Shown: positions 48,433 to 58,483 of the stretch, piece by piece
Numbering within the stretch: position 1 is the first letter of the stretch
Layout of the letters: each line of letters starts with the position of its first letter
IMG/VR virus record: IMGVR_UViG_3300029939_000011
Coordinates: 1 to 58,781 of that record
Length of the DNA: 58,781 nt
From: a virus
Reading direction: 5' to 3' (one strand)
The notes under the pieces: model-generated
Seen by the model: the letters and a program-made list of their open reading frames with translations, nothing else
Told to the model about the DNA's origin: nothing
Database searches by the model: none
Program-made: the position numbers and the translations under genes

Positions 48433-48737
48433 TGCAATACGTCCCGCTTCAGGCTGAGGCTGCGCAGTCGGTGCAGACCTCGCTCGGCGGTCAGGCCTGC
48501 ACGATCAATCTGACGCAACGCTCGACAGGTCTGTTCATGGATCTGTACGTGGGAACGAATCCGATCGTGCTGGGCGTGATATGCCAGGATCGGAATCGCA
48601 TCGTGCGCGATGCCTACCTCGGCTTTATCGGAGATATTGCGTTTGTTGATACGCAGGGAACGACAGACCCTTATTACACGGGCCTTGGTGCGCAATACGC
48701 CCTGGCCTATCTCGATTCGTTCGATACCATTTCCTAA
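48432..48737 (+). CDS. Baseplate plug-like protein (101 aa)
   Basis: The 101-residue all-beta protein (S-T-G-L-F-M-D-L-Y-V-G-T-N-P-I-V-L-G near the centre) fits the small baseplate plug group of myoviruses. One-base overlaps with both neighbours. Confidence 0.75.
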   Translation: MQYVPLQAEAAQSVQTSLGGQACTINLTQRSTGLFMDLYVGTNPIVLGVICQDRNRIVRDAYLGFIGDIAFVDTQGTTDPYYTGLGAQYALAYLDSFDTIS

Positions 48738-49642
48738 TGACCGTGGCTTTCACGCAGAAGAAAATCGACCTGGTATTTTCGCTCGGGAAGGATACGAGCG
48801 GCAATCAGGCCACGTTCGCAAACCAGAATGGCGCGACGCAGGTAACGGTGACCGGACTGCGCGTGTCCTGCAAGATCGTGAAAAGCGGCGGCGCGCAGAT
48901 GAACATGTGCGAACTGCGTGTGTTCGGTCTGACGCCAACGGTCTACAACGCCCTGACATCGATCTATCAGGTCACACAAACGCAGTTGCAAAACACGGTC
49001 ACAGTGAATGCCGGCGACGAATCTGGCATGTCCCAGGTATTCATTGGCCAGATCACGCTTGCTCAGATCGACTTGAACAATCAGCCTGATTGTGTATTGA
49101 ATGTGATTGCTCAATCGGCACTACTGCAAGCCATCAGCACAGCACAGTCGAATACGTTTGCAGAGGGAACGGATTTAGCTACTGCGATCAATGTTTTGGT
49201 TCAGCAAATGGGTTTGAAGAATTTCGAGCCGAATGGCGTAAAGCAAGTCATATCTAGCTCTACTACATTGAATGGACCAACTCGCCAGCAAGTCATTAAG
49301 TTGATCGAATCTGCTCAGCCGAAAATCGAATATTCATTCGATGACAATTCCCTTGTGCTGATTCCACAGGGTGGATTTAGGGCCAATCAAGCTAATGTGG
49401 TGATCTCGCCAGAAAACGGAATGATTGGTTACCCGACCTACTCGAATATCGGTATCGGGCTGAAGACGCTCTACAACGCCGCCATCAAATGGGGCATGCA
49501 AGTGCAAGTAAAAAGCAGCTTGGACGTGGCGAAATTGAACGGCATGTGGACGGTGTTCAATATCGTTCATACGCTCGAAAGCCAAGTATTTGGCGGACGA
49601 TGGGATACGGAAATGCAGGCAATGGCACAGTCAATATCATGA
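48737..49642 (+). CDS. Baseplate hub protein
   Basis: The 301-residue protein has a hub-like layout: an N-terminal beta barrel with L-R-V-F-G-L-T, a second domain around N-F-E-P-N-G-V-K-Q-V and a C-terminal W-D-T-E-M-Q-A. It corresponds to Mu gp44/T4 gp27-type hubs that hold the spike. ATGA overlap with the spike gene. Confidence 0.82.
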   Translation: MTVAFTQKKIDLVFSLGKDTSGNQATFANQNGATQVTVTGLRVSCKIVKSGGAQMNMCELRVFGLTPTVYNALTSIYQVTQTQLQNTVTVNAGDESGMSQVFIGQITLAQIDLNNQPDCVLNVIAQSALLQAISTAQSNTFAEGTDLATAINVLVQQMGLKNFEPNGVKQVISSSTTLNGPTRQQVIKLIESAQPKIEYSFDDNSLVLIPQGGFRANQANVVISPENGMIGYPTYSNIGIGLKTLYNAAIKWGMQVQVKSSLDVAKLNGMWTVFNIVHTLESQVFGGRWDTEMQAMAQSIS

Positions 49643-50397
49643 CTGGAACAACATCAGGATTTCAACAGCCAAACACCTTCGGCGCGGATTATAACTCGCT
49701 GCGATTCATCATTACTTCGCTGGCGTCCCTGATTCGCACCGGCACGCCTTGCGAGGTACTGAGTGTAACGAATGACGGGAGTATCTCTCCAGTCGGCTAT
49801 GTGAATCTGCAACCGATGGTAAATCAAGTGAGCGGCAACGGATTGTCGCAGCCAGAAGGGGTAATTAAAAACGTCCCATATTTTCGACTGCAAGGTGGCT
49901 CTAGCGCCATCATTATGGACCCGCAGGTAGGCGACATAGGATTTGCACATTTTGCCGACAATGACACATCTGGTGTGATCAAGAACAAAGCGCAGTCGAA
50001 TCCTGGTAGCGCAAGGCAGTTTGATGTATCGGATGGCTGGTTTTTCCCCTGCTTTTTAGGTGGAACGCCAACGCAGGGGATTCAATTCAATGAATCAGGA
50101 ATTACTATTTTTACCCCAGGGAATGTCTCCATTCAGGCTGGCGGAAATGTCACTGCAACAGCAGCCGGTAGCGCTGAGGTGACGGCCGGAACAACGGCCA
50201 GCGTGAATGCCACCACCTCGATCACATTGGCAGCGCCAGATATCAACTTGAATGGGAATACCGCTGTAACAGGTAATTTTTCTTATACCGGAACTGGAAC
50301 AAACGCTGGAACGGACGTTGGTAAAAATCATGAGCACAATGTCGTCAATGTGCAGGGCGGATCGTCAACCATCACCACCACGCCGCCGGTGTCTTGA
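49639..50397 (+). CDS. Baseplate spike (gpV/gp138-like)
   Basis: The 252-residue protein has an OB-fold N-terminal half (V-Y-G-Y-V-N-L-Q-P-M-V region, with P-Q-V-G-D-I-G near residue 95) and a beta-helical C-terminus. Near the tip it has N-H-E-H-N, an H-x-H motif; in related spikes this binds an iron ion at the apex. It pierces the outer membrane when the sheath contracts. Confidence 0.88.
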   Translation: MTGTTSGFQQPNTFGADYNSLRFIITSLASLIRTGTPCEVLSVTNDGSISPVGYVNLQPMVNQVSGNGLSQPEGVIKNVPYFRLQGGSSAIIMDPQVGDIGFAHFADNDTSGVIKNKAQSNPGSARQFDVSDGWFFPCFLGGTPTQGIQFNESGITIFTPGNVSIQAGGNVTATAAGSAEVTAGTTASVNATTSITLAAPDINLNGNTAVTGNFSYTGTGTNAGTDVGKNHEHNVVNVQGGSSTITTTPPVS

Positions 50398-50399
50398 TC

Positions 50400-50753
50400 A
50401 TGGCGAATACACTTTTACTTGATCGCACCGCGTGGGATCTGTGTATTGATGCCTCGCGCAATATCGCGATGGCAGGCGAGCCATACAGCTTGGCGCAGGA
50501 TGCCGCGAGCGCAATCCGATTATTCATCGGCGAATATTGGTATGACACCACGCTGGGCATTCCTTATTTTCAGGAAGTGCTTGGTAAAAATCCCTCGGTC
50601 AATTTGCTGAAATCCCTATTCGTGGCAGCCGCAGAAACGGTGCCAGACGTGAAGAGTGCGACTGTCTATTTGACGTCAATCACAAACGGTCAAGTTTCCG
50701 GGCAAGTGCAAGTTATTGATTCAAACGGCAATACCTCCATCGCGAGCTTCTAA
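50400..50753 (+). CDS. Baseplate wedge protein (gp25/gpW-like)
   Basis: The 117-residue protein has the gp25 plan: [11 protein letters not shown] near the start, [23 protein letters not shown], and E-V-L-G-K-N-P. It joins the sheath to baseplate J. One-base overlap with the J gene. Confidence 0.9.
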   Translation: MANTLLLDRTAWDLCIDASRNIAMAGEPYSLAQDAASAIRLFIGEYWYDTTLGIPYFQEVLGKNPSVNLLKSLFVAAAETVPDVKSATVYLTSITNGQVSGQVQVIDSNGNTSIASF

Positions 50754-52411
50754 TGTCCCAAACAAATGTACCGGCGATATCGCAGTCAGCGGTAGGATGG
50801 GTGGCGCCCGCGCAATCCGCCGTGCTGACCGGCGTCACCGCTGATATCAACTCGGCGTTCGGTGGTGGTTTGAATTTCCCGAGCGGCGCGCCGACGGCCG
50901 GCACGGTGGCGCCGCCGCAAGCCCAACTTGCGACATCGGAAGCGGCAATCGTCGGTAACACGAATGATTTGTTGCTGGCGTTGTTCAATGGCGTCGATCC
51001 AGCCTATGCCTCGGGCCGCATGCAGGATGCGATCGGGCGAATTTACTTTCTAACGCGTATCCCCGCACAGCCGACCGTGGCGCAATGCACTTGCGTCGGC
51101 CTGGCTGGCGTGATCATCCCGGCAGGCACGCTGGCACAAGATACGGCGGGCAATACCTATTCATGCCAGGAAACCGGGACGATTCCCGCCGGCGGCAGCA
51201 TCGTGCTGCCGTTCGCGAACAATGTGCAAGGCCCGATTACCTGTTCGGCCGGCACGCTGACGACGATTTACCAAACCATTCCCGGCTGGGATAGCATCAC
51301 CAATGCAAGCGATGGTGTAATCGGTAGCCTGGTCGAAACGCGCGCGCAGTTTGAGAATCGACGCCAGCAGTCGGTGGCGATCAACGCCATCGGCTACACG
51401 CAGGCGATTGTCGGCGCGATCCTGAGCTTGCCTGGCGTGATCGGCGCGTTTGCCTTCGATAACGCGAACAATTATCCGTATGCCATCGGGCCGACTGCCG
51501 TAGTCACCGGTTCAATTTCAGGAACGACCTTGACGGTCACGGCGGTAGCATCCGGCACCGTGGCAGTCGGGCAGGTAGTGAGTTGCAAAGGCGCGCCGAC
51601 CGGTATCACCATCACCGCTCTCGGTTCTGGATCTGGTGGCACCGGCACCTACACCATAAGCAGTTCGCAAACGGCGTCGAGCGAAACCATCCAGCTCGGC
51701 GGCGTGCAGATCAATCCGAATTCGCTCTATGTTGCCGCCGCCGGTGGTGCCGCACAATCGATTGCCAATGCGATTTGGGCAAAGAAGAGCCCAGGCTGCT
51801 CCTACAACGGCAATACGACCGTCACGGTCTACGACACCAGCGAACCTTACCCTGCACCTGGAATTCCCTATTCCGTCACATTCGAACTCCCGGCCGACGA
51901 GGAAATCTACTTCAAGGTGTCGATCCTAAATAGCCCGGCCGTTCCGCCGAATGCAACCACCCTGATACAGAACGCCATCCTGAACGCCTTTATCGGTGCC
52001 GATGGCGGCACGCGTGCGCAAATGGGATCGAACATCCTAGCCAGCCGGTACTACGCTGGCATCACGACATTGGGCTCTTGGGCTGCATTGTCCGGTCTGA
52101 CCATGGGCGCGGAAATTGCGCCTTATGCGGCCGTGATTACTGGCTCGTCGATATCGGGTAATACCCTCACGGTGGGTTCCGTCAGTTCTGGCGCGCTCGC
52201 AATTGGCCAGGTTCTCACCGACACGACTGGCGACATTGTTTTGGGCACAACCATCACGGCTGGCTCCGGCTCGTCATGGACTGTGAGCATATCGCAGACC
52301 GTGGCCAGCGAAACCATGAATGCGGTGGCCGTGACCTCGACCAGCTTGCAATTGCTGATCAATCAGATGCCCGTGACATCCGCGAACAACATCAACGTCA
52401 ATTTCATATAG
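50753..52411 (+). CDS. Baseplate J-like protein with two inserted beta domains
   Basis: The 552-residue baseplate J/gp47-type wedge. Core motifs include [15 protein letters not shown] near residue 195 and L-P-G-V-I-G-A-F. Two copies of the small beta domain interrupt it, at about 249-320 and 460-530. Without them the length is near the usual 400-420 residues, so these are insertions. Confidence 0.9.
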   Translation: MSQTNVPAISQSAVGWVAPAQSAVLTGVTADINSAFGGGLNFPSGAPTAGTVAPPQAQLATSEAAIVGNTNDLLLALFNGVDPAYASGRMQDAIGRIYFLTRIPAQPTVAQCTCVGLAGVIIPAGTLAQDTAGNTYSCQETGTIPAGGSIVLPFANNVQGPITCSAGTLTTIYQTIPGWDSITNASDGVIGSLVETRAQFENRRQQSVAINAIGYTQAIVGAILSLPGVIGAFAFDNANNYPYAIGPTAVVTGSISGTTLTVTAVASGTVAVGQVVSCKGAPTGITITALGSGSGGTGTYTISSSQTASSETIQLGGVQINPNSLYVAAAGGAAQSIANAIWAKKSPGCSYNGNTTVTVYDTSEPYPAPGIPYSVTFELPADEEIYFKVSILNSPAVPPNATTLIQNAILNAFIGADGGTRAQMGSNILASRYYAGITTLGSWAALSGLTMGAEIAPYAAVITGSSISGNTLTVGSVSSGALAIGQVLTDTTGDIVLGTTITAGSGSSWTVSISQTVASETMNAVAVTSTSLQLLINQMPVTSANNINVNFI

Positions 52412-52418
52412 GTCTCCC

Positions 52419-54077
52419 ATGTTCAAAAAACTGATCGCGCTCGGTCTGGCGCTGTTTTCGGCCGCCTGCTTCGCCCAATCCAGCCCAGGCTTTACCTATG
52501 GCCAGGTCCCAACTCCCGGCCAGTGGAACAGCTACTTTGCCGCAAAACAGGATTACACCATACCCGGCAATCTGGGTAACGTGCTTCAGTCTAACGGCTC
52601 GTCGTGGTATAGCGCGCCCATAGCCAGCTCGCTTTTACCTCTCGGGACATCGGTGAATAACCCAGGCACCAATACGCTGGAATCGCTGCTACCTCCGCAG
52701 ACTGTGACTGGGACCAGTTACGTATTTGCGACTGCTGATCTGTTCAAAAAGACGCGCCGCAGCAACTCCACCGTCGCGATGACGGACACACTTCCGGCGT
52801 CTACCGCAATCGGCATTTCGAATGGTACCCAGATCAATATCGTCAATGTCGACGCGAGCGCGACTGACACCGTCACGGCAGGATCGGGAACGACAATCTC
52901 GGGAAATAGTTCAGTGGTTATCCAGCCTGGGCGCGATATCTGGATGACCTACGATGCGGCGAATAGCACATGGCGCTTCGTTGCCAATACTTCGGCGCAG
53001 GTTCTGTTTTCGGGGACGCCGGCAACGGCAAATCAGTTGTATGCCGGGAGTGGCGTGCCAGGCAATGCGACCGCGCTCACAATTGCCCAACTCAAGGTGC
53101 TGACCGGTGAGATACCGACGGTCACGGACCCGGCCTATGGCGCGAAGTGCGATAACTCGACTGACGATACGGCAGCTTTCACTGCCATTGCCGCGGCATC
53201 TCCGTTATTTGCTCTGCCGGCCGGGAAGACATGCGTCATCTCTTCTGCCATCACGCTTTCCAGCACTGCGGGTATGGGGATAATCGGCGACGGTGAAGGA
53301 TCTAGCATCATTCGCATCAACAGCACAACGGCCGAAGGCATCATCTTGCCGGCAGGCGCCTCAAATCCTTTGATGTACGGCTTCCAAATTACGCGCACTG
53401 GAACAGCTTCAGCCGGCGCGACGAATCTGGATGTGTCAGGTGGAACTGCGGCAGGGCGATTTGAGAGACTTGTAGTAACCAACGGCTATGTCAACATCAA
53501 ACTCGGCCCGACAGATCATGGTGGTCTGAGAGATATTTTGGTGGGCTATGCCGTGAGCCACGGCATCCTGATGGTAAATAGCGCGTCGAGCGGATCATTG
53601 CAATGGCAACTCGATAATGTGCTCTCCGTCCAAAATGGCGGAACGGGCGTCCTTGTCAATGCCGTAAATAGTGGCCCTAGCGCGATCACCATGGGTGAAT
53701 GGCGAAGCGTGCAGACCTTCGCCAACACGGGATACGGTATTGCATTCCTCGGTGCTTCGGCGATCCCGATCGAGGGAATTCGGCTGCGCGATATTTTTGT
53801 CGGGCAGGATGGCGCGCAAGAGGTCTACCTCGACACATACAACAACAACGGCAATACGCACATCATCGAGGCGCCGTATATCGAGGCTGGCGGCACGAGC
53901 GCAACCGGCCCGACTCTATCAACACCCGCCACGCACACTGCAAACGGCATTTACATCACCGCGAATAATGGAACGGTGCAGGTCAATGGCGCGACGATCA
54001 ATAACAATGCTGGTGATGGCATCGATACGTCGGCAACGTCCACGATCGTATCGAACAGCATCGTAACGAATAATTGA
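52419..54077 (+). CDS. Tailspike/fibre with signal peptide, N-terminal part
   Basis: The 552-residue protein starts MFKKLIALGLALFSAACFAQ, a Sec signal with a possible lipobox (S-A-A-C). Next comes F-T-Y-G-Q-V-P-T-P-G-Q-W-N-S-Y-F, a common fibre start in Burkholderiales phages. A right-handed beta helix begins near residue 230 and is still running when TGA ends the frame. The next gene continues the same helix in the same frame, so this is probably the first part of one 950-residue spike. Confidence 0.82.
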   Translation: MFKKLIALGLALFSAACFAQSSPGFTYGQVPTPGQWNSYFAAKQDYTIPGNLGNVLQSNGSSWYSAPIASSLLPLGTSVNNPGTNTLESLLPPQTVTGTSYVFATADLFKKTRRSNSTVAMTDTLPASTAIGISNGTQINIVNVDASATDTVTAGSGTTISGNSSVVIQPGRDIWMTYDAANSTWRFVANTSAQVLFSGTPATANQLYAGSGVPGNATALTIAQLKVLTGEIPTVTDPAYGAKCDNSTDDTAAFTAIAAASPLFALPAGKTCVISSAITLSSTAGMGIIGDGEGSSIIRINSTTAEGIILPAGASNPLMYGFQITRTGTASAGATNLDVSGGTAAGRFERLVVTNGYVNIKLGPTDHGGLRDILVGYAVSHGILMVNSASSGSLQWQLDNVLSVQNGGTGVLVNAVNSGPSAITMGEWRSVQTFANTGYGIAFLGASAIPIEGIRLRDIFVGQDGAQEVYLDTYNNNGNTHIIEAPYIEAGGTSATGPTLSTPATHTANGIYITANNGTVQVNGATINNNAGDGIDTSATSTIVSNSIVTNN

Positions 54078-54086
54078 TCGGGGTCG

Positions 54087-55268
54087 GTGACGCAACGAGG
54101 CATCATCAATTTGGGAACCGGTCGCATCATCGTTTCAAACTCTCAAGTCGGGAATACGACCGGGATCACGACGCAGCTATACGGAATCGGCATCCTTTCT
54201 GGAAGCGACTATAACCTGATCACTGGGAACGATTTGCGCGGCAATGCGACGGGCGCAATATTCAACACCTCAACCGGAACGAACAATCACATTGAACTGA
54301 ACAGCGGGTACAACCCATCTGGCACTTTGCTTACCAGCGCAACCGCCTTGTCTGGTGCGATAACCGGCACGCCGTCTTCTACGAATTACGTAAGGGGAGA
54401 TGGAACCTGGTCCGCAATTAACAGTGTCAACGGCCTGAATTCGGCCACCACGGTGGTGAATGTGTCGGCCGCTCCTGCGCCCTCCGCAGGGCAGGTTTTG
54501 ACTGCGACCAGCTCTACCACGGCGGATTGGGCGGCGCCTCTCAGCGGCTTGTCCGTGATCAATGGCTACATCAACGGTTACACGCTATCAAACGATGGAA
54601 CCACGCCGAACACGGTATTGGATGTCGCCGCTGGCTATGCGGCTGACTCGACGAACACCTTGATGATCACCGGCACGGCGTTCACGAAGTCCGTCGCTGG
54701 CACGTTCACCGCGGGCACCGGCAACAACGGCATGGGAACCGGCTTGACGGTTGCTGCATCGACCTGGTATCACGTCTTCGGCATCGTGTGCAGCGGCTCT
54801 TATGACGTGTATTTCGATACCTCTCTTACCGCAGCCAACAAGCCAGCATGCGCTACCCAATTTCGATACGTCGGCAGTTTTAAAACGAATGCCAGCGTCC
54901 ATATTCTGGCATTCACTCAAATCGGGCAGAAGTTCATTTGGACTGCACCGCCAGCTGATTTGAATAACAGTTCGTCAGGCGGCGGGACAATCACACTTAG
55001 CACGCCGCCTGGGATAAGCATACCTGCGATTTTATGGATTAGCATCAGCGGCGCAACAAATGCTAGTTGCACATTTTCAGTGCTGTCAGGAATAAGCGCT
55101 TCGTCTGACGGCGTTGTTACTGGGGTTGGGACGGTTTTCAGTGGAACCGGTCAAATCACCACCACAACGAATACTTCTGCGGGAATTACGTTCTCGGCCG
55201 GAAATAATGGTGGCGCAACCGTGAGTACTACGGCCTACATCAATCCCAAAGTCGCACCAAACAACTGA
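54087..55268 (+). CDS. Tailspike, C-terminal part after an in-frame TGA
   Basis: The 393-residue frame (GTG start, GGGG upstream) begins in mid beta helix: R-I-I-V-S-N-S-Q-V-G-N, then S-D-Y-N-L-I-T-G-N-D-L. It shares the frame of the preceding gene; only TGA and three codons separate them. The rest is a fibre-like C-terminus (ASTWYHVFGIVCSGSYDVYF is a typical receptor-binding stretch). It may be made by readthrough, by re-initiation, or not at all. Confidence 0.75.
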   Translation: MTQRGIINLGTGRIIVSNSQVGNTTGITTQLYGIGILSGSDYNLITGNDLRGNATGAIFNTSTGTNNHIELNSGYNPSGTLLTSATALSGAITGTPSSTNYVRGDGTWSAINSVNGLNSATTVVNVSAAPAPSAGQVLTATSSTTADWAAPLSGLSVINGYINGYTLSNDGTTPNTVLDVAAGYAADSTNTLMITGTAFTKSVAGTFTAGTGNNGMGTGLTVAASTWYHVFGIVCSGSYDVYFDTSLTAANKPACATQFRYVGSFKTNASVHILAFTQIGQKFIWTAPPADLNNSSSGGGTITLSTPPGISIPAILWISISGATNASCTFSVLSGISASSDGVVTGVGTVFSGTGQITTTTNTSAGITFSAGNNGGATVSTTAYINPKVAPNN

Positions 55269-55900
55269 TGCTTCAGCAACCAAACGGCATCGGCCAATTC
55301 CAGATCGGAATTAGCCCGATCGGCGATCAGCCTTTCGACTGGAAGCAGACTGTCTATAGTCAGTATCAAAACTCGCCGGTGCTACTGCAATGGCTCGATT
55401 ACTTTTCGCAGTGGATCGACGCGAATCAATCGATTGATGCCTGGTACGACATGTTGTGGAACGTCGATACCGCAGTGGGATATGGGCTCGATGTGTGGGG
55501 GAGAATCGTCGGCGTGAATCGTGTTCTGCCCATCGTGCCGAATCAGTATCTGTGGTTTTCGAACGCGAATGAAACGACCTACGGTAACACGTTCGGCAAT
55601 TCCATCTGGTACTCGGGGCAGCCGATCGGAACAGCCAACTATGCACTGTCGGACGATGTTTTTCGACAAGTGATTTTTGCCAAGGCCGCGGCGAATATTT
55701 GGGACGGATCGATCCCGGGCCTGAACAAGATTCTTCGTCTGCTTTTCCCTGACCGTGTCGCCTATGTCACGGATGGCCAAAATATGACCATGACCTACAC
55801 ATTCACCTGGCTGTTGACGCCAGTCGAATTGTCATTGGTCGAGACCGCGAATGTCTTGCCGCGTCCGTGCGGCGTCGCTGCATCAATCGTTCAAATCTAG
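55268..55900 (+). CDS. Baseplate protein of the DUF2612 family
   Basis: The 210-residue protein is the gpI-like part connecting baseplate and fibres. D-M-L-W-N-V-D-T-A-V-G-Y-G-L-D-V-W-G-R-I-V-G-V near residue 60 is the family signature, with F-R-Q-V-I-F-A-K-A-A-A-N-I in the C-terminal half. One-base overlap with the spike frame. Confidence 0.9.
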   Translation: MLQQPNGIGQFQIGISPIGDQPFDWKQTVYSQYQNSPVLLQWLDYFSQWIDANQSIDAWYDMLWNVDTAVGYGLDVWGRIVGVNRVLPIVPNQYLWFSNANETTYGNTFGNSIWYSGQPIGTANYALSDDVFRQVIFAKAAANIWDGSIPGLNKILRLLFPDRVAYVTDGQNMTMTYTFTWLLTPVELSLVETANVLPRPCGVAASIVQI

Positions 55901-55908
55901 AGGTGTAA

Positions 55909-57207
55909 ATGGAAGCAAGTCAAATCCCGGTCAAGTTCCCGGTGGTTTGGGCATCCGGTGCGTCAAGCAGTTATACGCGCGCCATACCCACTACCACCAG
56001 CACGCCAGGGGCGGCGTCGCTGACGCTTGGTTTCCCGCCTATCACCTTCACCGACGAAGCTGCTGGCGGTGTGCCGTTGGATGGTCGCGACGAAAACGGC
56101 ATCTTGAATCAGCTCAGCGCCTGGGCGCAGTGGCAGAACATGGGCGGTCCAGTCACCTATGACGGAACGTTTTCAACCGCGATCGGCGGCTATCCAAAGG
56201 GCGCATGGCTGATGACGGCGGCCGGTGGCGGGTGGTGGATCAGCCTGGTCGACAACAACACGAGCGATCCAGATACCGGTGGCGCGAATTGGCAGTTGCT
56301 GCAGTTCGGCACCAGCTATGCGGGTAATCCGAATGGGAACGTGGCTGGCGTCGCGTATTCGCAATATGGACTCACCCAGGCACTGCTCTGGGATACCGCA
56401 AACAAGATTCTTTGGCTCTGCACATCAACAGGGACGGCATCAGGCGCCGGGCAGGCCGTGTGGATCCAATTGACTGGCTCGACGGGCGGGAATGTTTGGT
56501 GCGGCACATCCGGCGGCACCGGCAACGCGCCGGTCTTGACCCCGCCGAACACGCTTCAGTCATTTGGCGTCGGCACCGGTCTTGTGTGGAAGGTCGGCGC
56601 AAACAATACGGCAAGTGTCTCTATCACAGTCGGCACATTTGGGTTTTTCACAGTCAAAAAAGGATCGATATCAGGTCTTTTATCGCTATCTGGCGGCGAA
56701 CTCGTTTCTGGGGATGTCGTCACCGGATATTACGAAGGCACGAACATCGTCCTGACCAATTTGGCAACCGGCACGGCGGCCTTGGCCAACGCATCCTCTG
56801 GCACTGGCATGGTAGCAGCAGTGTCCGGATCGACCACGGTCGGACACTTGGCAGTGTTTTCCGATACCACGGGAACCTTGGAGGATGGGGGCGCGCCCGG
56901 TACGGCGCCAGCGAAGACCTACATCAACGCCGCAGCGAACAACACCACGCTCGCGCCAGGTGACTACATCGTAGATACGAACACGTCGGGCGCATTCGCG
57001 GCCAACATGCCAGCCACGCCGACGCTCGGCCAGAACCTGACTTTCGCCGACGTTTCCGGAACTTGGGCCACGGCGAACTTCACGCTCAATGGTAATGGAA
57101 ATTCTTTCATCAGTCCTTCCGGCCTGATCTCAACCACGCTCGTTTGTAACCGCAGTGCCGAGGAAATTCTGGCCTGGTGGAACGGCACATATTGGAGCCT
57201 CTACTAA
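55909..57207 (+). CDS. Tail fibre protein
   Basis: The 432-residue protein begins MEASQIPVKFPVVWASGASS. Its N-terminal part, with P-L-D-G-R-D-E-N-G-I-L-N-Q-L-S-A-W-A-Q-W near residue 60, is a baseplate-attachment domain seen in fibres of many proteobacterial phages. The rest is beta-rich and ends in a carbohydrate-binding-like segment (W-N-G-T-Y-W-S-L-Y). GAGGTGTAA precedes its ATG. Confidence 0.85.
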   Translation: MEASQIPVKFPVVWASGASSSYTRAIPTTTSTPGAASLTLGFPPITFTDEAAGGVPLDGRDENGILNQLSAWAQWQNMGGPVTYDGTFSTAIGGYPKGAWLMTAAGGGWWISLVDNNTSDPDTGGANWQLLQFGTSYAGNPNGNVAGVAYSQYGLTQALLWDTANKILWLCTSTGTASGAGQAVWIQLTGSTGGNVWCGTSGGTGNAPVLTPPNTLQSFGVGTGLVWKVGANNTASVSITVGTFGFFTVKKGSISGLLSLSGGELVSGDVVTGYYEGTNIVLTNLATGTAALANASSGTGMVAAVSGSTTVGHLAVFSDTTGTLEDGGAPGTAPAKTYINAAANNTTLAPGDYIVDTNTSGAFAANMPATPTLGQNLTFADVSGTWATANFTLNGNGNSFISPSGLISTTLVCNRSAEEILAWWNGTYWSLY

Positions 57208-58121
57208 TGTTTCTCAGCGATCTCTATAACCAGAATTCCCAGCAGCCGAAAGGCGCGGGATGGTTGGGTATCTTCGGCAGCGGCCGGTGGGCGGTGCTCA
57301 CGGCTTCGGGGAACTTCACGGCGCCGGTAACGGGCAATTATCGTGTGCGATGCGTCGGCGCCGGCGGTGGGGGCCAGACATCCGGATCTGGTGGATCAGG
57401 CGGCGGCTATGCTCGCGGCACGGTATCGCTGACCGCGTCGACCGGATATGCATACACCATCGGCGCGGCTGGTGCTGGTGGCGCAAGCGCAGGGGCCGGC
57501 GGGAATACGACATGGCAGTCGACCGTCTTGGTGGCAAATGGCGGTAATGGAAATGGCGGCGCTGCTGGCGCGGGCTCAATCGGTGCCGGCGTCACAAATA
57601 GCTTCACGGCATCGGGCGGCGTGGGCGGCGGCGGCGGCGGCGGCGCTGGCAGCGAACTCGGCAATGGCGGCAATGCGGCCAACGGCGGCGGTGCGGTGGG
57701 CGGCATCAATTGCCCCTCTGGATCGAATGGCGGCGGCTCTCCATTTGGCGTCGCAATTCCCTTAATCAGCACTTCGCTTTGGCTGGGTGCGCCAGATATC
57801 ACCGGCACCAATTCTACGGTCGCCGGCGCTGTAAATCTGATAGACGCGATATTGCGCTTCCCGTTTGATGCATTTACGGGCGGCGGTGGAGCTGCTACCA
57901 CCGGCGTCAACAATATGGGAGGCCCTGGTGCCGGCGGCGGAATCGGCGGCCAATCCGGCTCTTTTTTCTACCAAGGAGGCAATGGCGGCCATGGCGGCGG
58001 AGGTGGATTTGCGAACGGAGCCAACGGCGGCTTTGGCGGATATGGCGGCGGCGGCGGCGGCGCAAACGGCGGCGGCTCTGGCGAAAACGGCGGCAGCGGT
58101 TTGATCATTGTGGAGTGGTAA
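57207..58121 (+). CDS. Glycine-rich receptor-binding adhesin
   Basis: The 304-residue protein has polyglycine stretches between short variable loops (residues about 55-180 and 235-300), ending G-L-I-I-V-E-W. This is the layout of fibre-tip adhesins such as T2 gp38 and glycine-rich RBPs, where polyglycine sheets present variable loops to the receptor. One-base overlap with the fibre gene. Confidence 0.82.
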   Translation: MFLSDLYNQNSQQPKGAGWLGIFGSGRWAVLTASGNFTAPVTGNYRVRCVGAGGGGQTSGSGGSGGGYARGTVSLTASTGYAYTIGAAGAGGASAGAGGNTTWQSTVLVANGGNGNGGAAGAGSIGAGVTNSFTASGGVGGGGGGGAGSELGNGGNAANGGGAVGGINCPSGSNGGGSPFGVAIPLISTSLWLGAPDITGTNSTVAGAVNLIDAILRFPFDAFTGGGGAATTGVNNMGGPGAGGGIGGQSGSFFYQGGNGGHGGGGGFANGANGGFGGYGGGGGGANGGGSGENGGSGLIIVEW

Positions 58122-58123
58122 TC

Positions 58124-58483
58124 ATGACCCCAGAGCAAGAAGGAAAATTCTTCGAGCGGATGGAAAAACTGCTCTTGTTGCACAAGAAAAGCAGCGATGG
58201 CCATTCTGATGCTGCACTCCAAAAAATCGCAGCCCAACAAGAGGAATTCTTCGCGCGCGTGACTTCGGCATTTCCCTCTGGCGATATGGATGGGCACTGC
58301 AATTATCACAAAGAAGTTATTGAGCAGATGAAGACAAAGAAGGAATTCTGGACAAAGTTGCGCTACGAAATTTATCGCTGGGGCGTCATTGGCGTTCTGA
58401 TTTTTTTCATATCGCAGCTTGCGCACGCCGTGGGAATGGACTTTGGCAAGTTCATCGATAAATTTGGAGGGCTTTTCAAATGA
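58124..58483 (+). CDS. Small coiled-coil membrane protein (119 aa)
   Basis: The N-terminal 80 residues are helical and charged; one membrane helix follows (WGVIGVLIFFISQLAHAVG). GGAGTGG precedes the ATG. Position at the start of the lysis area suggests a holin-like or spanin-like role, but the topology alone does not prove it. Confidence 0.7.
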   Translation: MTPEQEGKFFERMEKLLLLHKKSSDGHSDAALQKIAAQQEEFFARVTSAFPSGDMDGHCNYHKEVIEQMKTKKEFWTKLRYEIYRWGVIGVLIFFISQLAHAVGMDFGKFIDKFGGLFK

